The notes below the pieces were generated by a model. The model saw only the letters and a program-made list of their open reading frames with translations. It was not told the DNA's origin and searched no databases. Shown here piece after piece: positions 6,312-9,260 of a stretch of 9,260 nt of DNA (positions are counted from its first letter, which is position 1; each line of letters begins with the position of its first letter). The position numbers were made by a program, and so were the translations under genes. Source of the stretch: Treponema sp. UBA1240 (lineage in GTDB: Bacteria > Spirochaetota > Spirochaetia > Treponematales > Treponemataceae). Location of the stretch: assembly GCA_002308875.1 (NCBI GenBank), contig DBWK01000082.1:28802-38061 (forward strand), read 5' to 3'.

Positions 6312-7340
6312 CGTTACAAACTCTTTTAAGGCTTCTACAAATTTATCAATATGTTCCTTCTCAATCCAGTAATGCGTTACTAGTCTTATGTTTCCGTTCC
6401 TATCAGGACCGTTAACGCAGATTCCTCTGGATTTAAAAAACTCGCAGAAAGCTTCCGGTTCGTATTCGTAGTCCTTAAACCGGAAATAAACCATATTCGT
6501 CTGCACGTCCATAACATCAATTTCAATTTCGGGTAAAAGTGTAAGGCAGCTTGCAAGGTAGAACGCCGTTTCGTGGTCGTGCTGCAACCTTAGACGCATT
6601 GTTTTGAGTGCAATAAGACCGGCAGCCGCAAGAACACCGCTCTGCCGCATTCCGCCGCCCATAATTTTGCGGTTAAGTCTTGCCTTGTCTATAAATTCTT
6701 TGCTACCGGACAAAAGCGAACCTACCGGCGCACAAAGTCCCTTTGAAAGGCAGAACATTACTGAATCTACGTTTTCCGCAATATCAACGGCAGAAACACC
6801 GAGAGATGCCGCCGCATTAAAGATTCTTGCACCGTCAAGATGAATCGGAACATGATGACGCGTTGAGATGTACTTCATCTCGCGCATAAATTCAAGCGAT
6901 AATACTTTTCCTGAAGAATGTGCGTTTTCAAGACAGATTAAGCCTGTTTTGGGTTCGTGTATGTCGTCGGTGTGGCGGATACGGCGGATAAATTCTTCCG
7001 GCGCAATCTGCCCTTTGTCAGACGGAATAGTCCTGAGCTGTACGCCTGCAATAATTCCACTCGCACCTACTTCGTGCTGCACAATGTGGCAGTTTTCGTC
7101 AAGAATAACTTCGTCACCTCTGTTGCAGTGCGTGAACAGCGCAAGCTGGTTCCCGAACGTACCGGACGGAACAAAAAGCGCTGCTTCTTTTCCGGTTATA
7201 CTCGCACCGTATTGTTCCAGTTCATTTACTGTAGGGTCGTCTCCATAAACATCATCGCCCACCGCTGCTTCTGCCATGGCCTTCCGCATTTCGTCAGTAG
7301 GCCATGTTACGGTGTCACTGCGCAAATCTATAAAATTCAT
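6303..7340 (-). CDS. ltaE: Low-specificity L-threonine aldolase (PLP-dependent)
   Basis: A 345-residue cytoplasmic enzyme that cleaves L-threonine or L-allo-threonine to glycine and acetaldehyde. It has the fold type I PLP pattern of the family, at full length. The N-terminus has IDLRSDTVTWPT (4-15) and VGDDVYGDDPTVNELE (27-42). FVPSGTFGNQ (56-65) is the cofactor phosphate loop. His85 in DENCH is expected to stack on the PLP ring. LENAHSSG (137-144) and HLDGARIFNA (167-176, Asp169, Arg172) are typical cofactor and substrate motifs. LSKGLCAPVGS (198-208) contains the Schiff-base Lys200. GGGMRQSG (228-235) and Arg319 in IRLVTH complete the site. The ATG at 7340 has AAAGGA (7347-7352) six bases upstream. 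The gene begins 18 bases after leuS and is probably co-transcribed with it. Its stop overlaps that of the convergent carboxypeptidase gene. Confidence 0.95.
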   Translation of the reverse strand: MNFIDLRSDTVTWPTDEMRKAMAEAAVGDDVYGDDPTVNELEQYGASITGKEAALFVPSGTFGNQLALFTHCNRGDEVILDENCHIVQHEVGASGIIAGVQLRTIPSDKGQIAPEEFIRRIRHTDDIHEPKTGLICLENAHSSGKVLSLEFMREMKYISTRHHVPIHLDGARIFNAAASLGVSAVDIAENVDSVMFCLSKGLCAPVGSLLSGSKEFIDKARLNRKIMGGGMRQSGVLAAAGLIALKTMRLRLQHDHETAFYLASCLTLLPEIEIDVMDVQTNMVYFRFKDYEYEPEAFCEFFKSRGICVNGPDRNGNIRLVTHYWIEKEHIDKFVEALKEFVTED

Positions 7341-7346
7341 TACTAA

Positions 7347-7352
7347 TCCTTT
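7347..7352 (-). promoter_or_regulatory. Ribosome binding site of the threonine aldolase gene
   Basis: On the minus strand AAAGGA lies six bases before the ATG at 7340, within the 18-base gap after leuS. No promoter or terminator fits in this gap, supporting co-transcription. Confidence 0.75.
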
Positions 7353-7358
7353 GTACCG

Positions 7359-9260
7359 CTATTTTGCAACAATGTTTACAAGCTTATTCGGAACTACGAT
7401 TATTTTAACAATTTCCTTGCCTTCAAGGAATTTTTTTGCACCGTCAGTTTCGAGAGCCTTTGCCTGAAGAACATCTTTTTCAGTATTCAGCACAATTTCA
7501 AACTTGTCGCGGATTTTTCCGTTAATCTGAACAACAATGTTGCAGCTGTCGTCTTTGCAGAACTCTTCGTTGTACTGCGGCCACGGCTCGTATGTGATGG
7601 TATCCTTATTGCCGAGCTTTTGCCACAGTTCTTCACCAAGGTGAGGAGCGTAGGGGTAGATGAGCTTTACAAAGTCTTTCATAAGCAAAGTCGGAATTGT
7701 GTTCAACTTTGCGGCATCGTTTACAAAAATCATCATCTGGCTTATAGCAGTGTTAAAGCAGAGATTTTCAGTATCTTCCGTTACCTTTTTGATGGTTTTA
7801 TGAAGAAGTTTTCTTAACTCTGGTGTGGGCTCATCATTTGTGAGAGGCTTTTCTCCCATTGCCCAAACTTTTTCAAGGAAGCGGCTTACACCGATAAGTC
7901 CTTTTGTGTTCCACGGCTTAGAAACTTCAAGCGGTCCCATGAACATCTCATACATGCGCACACTGTCAGCACCGTATTCGCGTATTACGTCGTCAGGGTT
8001 GATAACGTTTTTGAGCGACTTTGACATTTTTGCTATAACACATTCCAGCTTTTCGCCGGTGGCTTTTTCGTAAAAGTTACCGTCCTTTTCTTCAACCTCA
8101 TCAGTAGGAACAAGCGTTTTATTTTTGCGCTGGTATGCGAACGATGTGATGAGTCCCTGGTTGATAAGGCGCTGGAAAGGCTCTTTTGTATTTACAAGTC
8201 CCAGATCATAAAGAACTTTGTGCCAGAATCTGGCGTACAAAAGGTGAAGAACAGCGTGTTCCGCACCGCCAACATACAAGTCAACCGGCATCCAGTATTC
8301 AACAGCTTCTTTGGATGCAAATTGTTTGTCATTGTGCGGATCGAGATAACGCAGATAATACCAGCATGAGCCGCCCCACTGAGGCATTGTGTTTGTCTCC
8401 CGCCTGGCTTTTCCGCCGCACTTTGGGCAGGTTGTGTTTACCCATGAATCAATAGCGGCAAGCGGACTTTCGCCTGTACCAGTCGGCTGGTAGCTTTTTA
8501 CGTCAGGCAGCTTTACCGGCAAATCCTTTTCGGGAACGGCTACACAGCCGCATTTTTCGCAGTGTACAAGCGGAATCGGTTCTCCCCAGTAACGCTGGCG
8601 GCTGTAAATCCAGTCGCGGAGTTTGTAATTTATGGCTTTTTTGCCGCAGCCTTTTTTGGTAAGCCATTCAAGCATTTTTGCAATAGCGTCTGCCTTGTTG
8701 AGTCCGTCCAGAAACTCTGAGTTTACGTGAATACCGTCCTGTGTCCATGCCTGCTTTTGAACGTCAACTTCGGACTTTAATACTTCAATGATAGGCAAAT
8801 CGAATTTTTTTGCAAATTCCCAGTCACGGTCATCGTGTGCCGGTACAGCCATAATTGCGCCTGTTCCGTAAGAAATGAGAACGTAATCAGCAATCCATAT
8901 AGGAATGAGCTTGCCGTTTACAGGATTAATCGCATAACTGCCGGAAAAAACGCCTGTTTTGGTTTTTGCGAGGTCTGTTCTTTCGAGATCTGACTTTTTT
9001 GCGGCCTGTTCAACATATTCGTCGACAGCGGCTTTTTGTTCTTTTGTAGCGAGTTTGGAAACAAGTTTGTGTTCCGGTGCAATTACCATATAGGTTGCGC
9101 CGAAAAGTGTATCACAGCGTGTGGTGTAAACAGTAAGGGAGTCTGCTGTAGGTTTTCCGTCTTTGTCTGCGATAGCAAAAGTTACTTCAGCGCCCTCTGA
9201 TTTGCCGATCCAGTTTTTCTGCATCAATTTTACGCTTTCGGGCCAGTCAAGGCTGTCAAG
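7359..9260 (-). CDS. leuS: Leucyl-tRNA synthetase, N-terminus outside window
   Basis: This class I synthetase charges tRNA-Leu with leucine. The frame is open to the window edge (it reads LDSLDWPESVK before the TTG codon at 9225-9227), so that TTG is not the start and the gene continues off the right end. 633 residues are seen; about 200 N-terminal residues with the HIGH motif are missing for a usual 800-870. The CP1 editing domain is present, with TTRCDTLFGATY (46-57) and GTGAIMAVPAHDDRD (132-146). A zinc-type insert has CEKCG (234-238) and CPKCGGKARRE (278-288). RRETNTMPQWGGSCWYYLRY marks the return to the catalytic domain (from 286). The KMSKS loop is at 411-415. An anticodon-binding helical domain and a small C-terminal domain (VQINGKIRDKFE, from 577) end the protein. 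The usual Pro of TTRPDT is Cys here. Threonine aldolase follows in the same unit. Confidence 0.97.
   Translation of the reverse strand, partial: LDSLDWPESVKLMQKNWIGKSEGAEVTFAIADKDGKPTADSLTVYTTRCDTLFGATYMVIAPEHKLVSKLATKEQKAAVDEYVEQAAKKSDLERTDLAKTKTGVFSGSYAINPVNGKLIPIWIADYVLISYGTGAIMAVPAHDDRDWEFAKKFDLPIIEVLKSEVDVQKQAWTQDGIHVNSEFLDGLNKADAIAKMLEWLTKKGCGKKAINYKLRDWIYSRQRYWGEPIPLVHCEKCGCVAVPEKDLPVKLPDVKSYQPTGTGESPLAAIDSWVNTTCPKCGGKARRETNTMPQWGGSCWYYLRYLDPHNDKQFASKEAVEYWMPVDLYVGGAEHAVLHLLYARFWHKVLYDLGLVNTKEPFQRLINQGLITSFAYQRKNKTLVPTDEVEEKDGNFYEKATGEKLECVIAKMSKSLKNVINPDDVIREYGADSVRMYEMFMGPLEVSKPWNTKGLIGVSRFLEKVWAMGEKPLTNDEPTPELRKLLHKTIKKVTEDTENLCFNTAISQMMIFVNDAAKLNTIPTLLMKDFVKLIYPYAPHLGEELWQKLGNKDTITYEPWPQYNEEFCKDDSCNIVVQINGKIRDKFEIVLNTEKDVLQAKALETDGAKKFLEGKEIVKIIVVPNKLVNIVAK

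Noticed and set aside
6868..7346. Two overlapping plus-strand open frames (126 and 129 codons) opposite the threonine aldolase gene
   Set aside because: They are antisense to strongly conserved aldolase motifs. Their peptides are rich in Ser, Arg and Cys with no domain pattern, as expected for shadow frames.
8186..8455. Plus-strand open frame of 89 codons opposite leuS
   Set aside because: It is antisense to the conserved catalytic part of leucyl-tRNA synthetase and shows no domain signature.
9225..9227. TTG as start codon of the leucyl-tRNA synthetase
   Set aside because: The frame stays open and matches conserved LeuRS sequence (LDWPESVK) to the window edge, so this codon is internal Leu.

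Overview
The window looks like a chromosomal segment of a spirochaete, most probably Treponema-like. This is inferred from three things: the mitochondrial-like type of the elongation factor G fragment, the group of membrane SpoIIE-type phosphatases with a STAS protein, and a lipoprotein signal with a relaxed lipobox. None of these is decisive, and no species is named. The DNA is moderately AT-rich and densely coded. No tRNA, rRNA, CRISPR array, insertion sequence or phage gene was seen.

Left part (1-1520, + strand): the 3' end of an EF-G gene is followed after 10 bases by a small RecA/KaiC-like P-loop ATPase of unknown role. A strong intrinsic terminator (1489-1519) closes this unit.

Middle part (about 1550-6306, + strand): a promoter-like element with an extended -10 box precedes four tightly packed genes. 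They are a 2-TM, sensor-like, SpoIIE/PP2C phosphatase; a roughly 9-TM, GAF-like, SpoIIE/PP2C phosphatase; a single-domain STAS anti-sigma-factor antagonist; and a VanY-type D,D-carboxypeptidase that is probably a lipoprotein. Gaps are 3, 36 and 1 bases, so this is very likely one operon. The first three genes are the phosphatase and antagonist halves of a partner-switching system (RsbU/RsbV or SpoIIE/SpoIIAA logic). Two different membrane inputs could converge on one STAS switch. The matching anti-sigma kinase (RsbW/SpoIIAB-like) is not in the window. The last gene may link the circuit to peptidoglycan trimming, but this is inference from position only.

Right part (6303-9260, - strand): a truncated leucyl-tRNA synthetase gene (leuS) is followed after 18 bases by a low-specificity L-threonine aldolase gene, probably co-transcribed. 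The aldolase gene runs tail to tail into the carboxypeptidase gene. Their stop codons overlap inside a perfect 14-bp palindrome, with no room for an ordinary terminator between the two convergent units.

The most interesting content is the two-phosphatase/STAS/carboxypeptidase operon, the uncharacterised ATPase behind EF-G, and the palindromic stop-codon overlap. I see no clearly new defence or mobile system.
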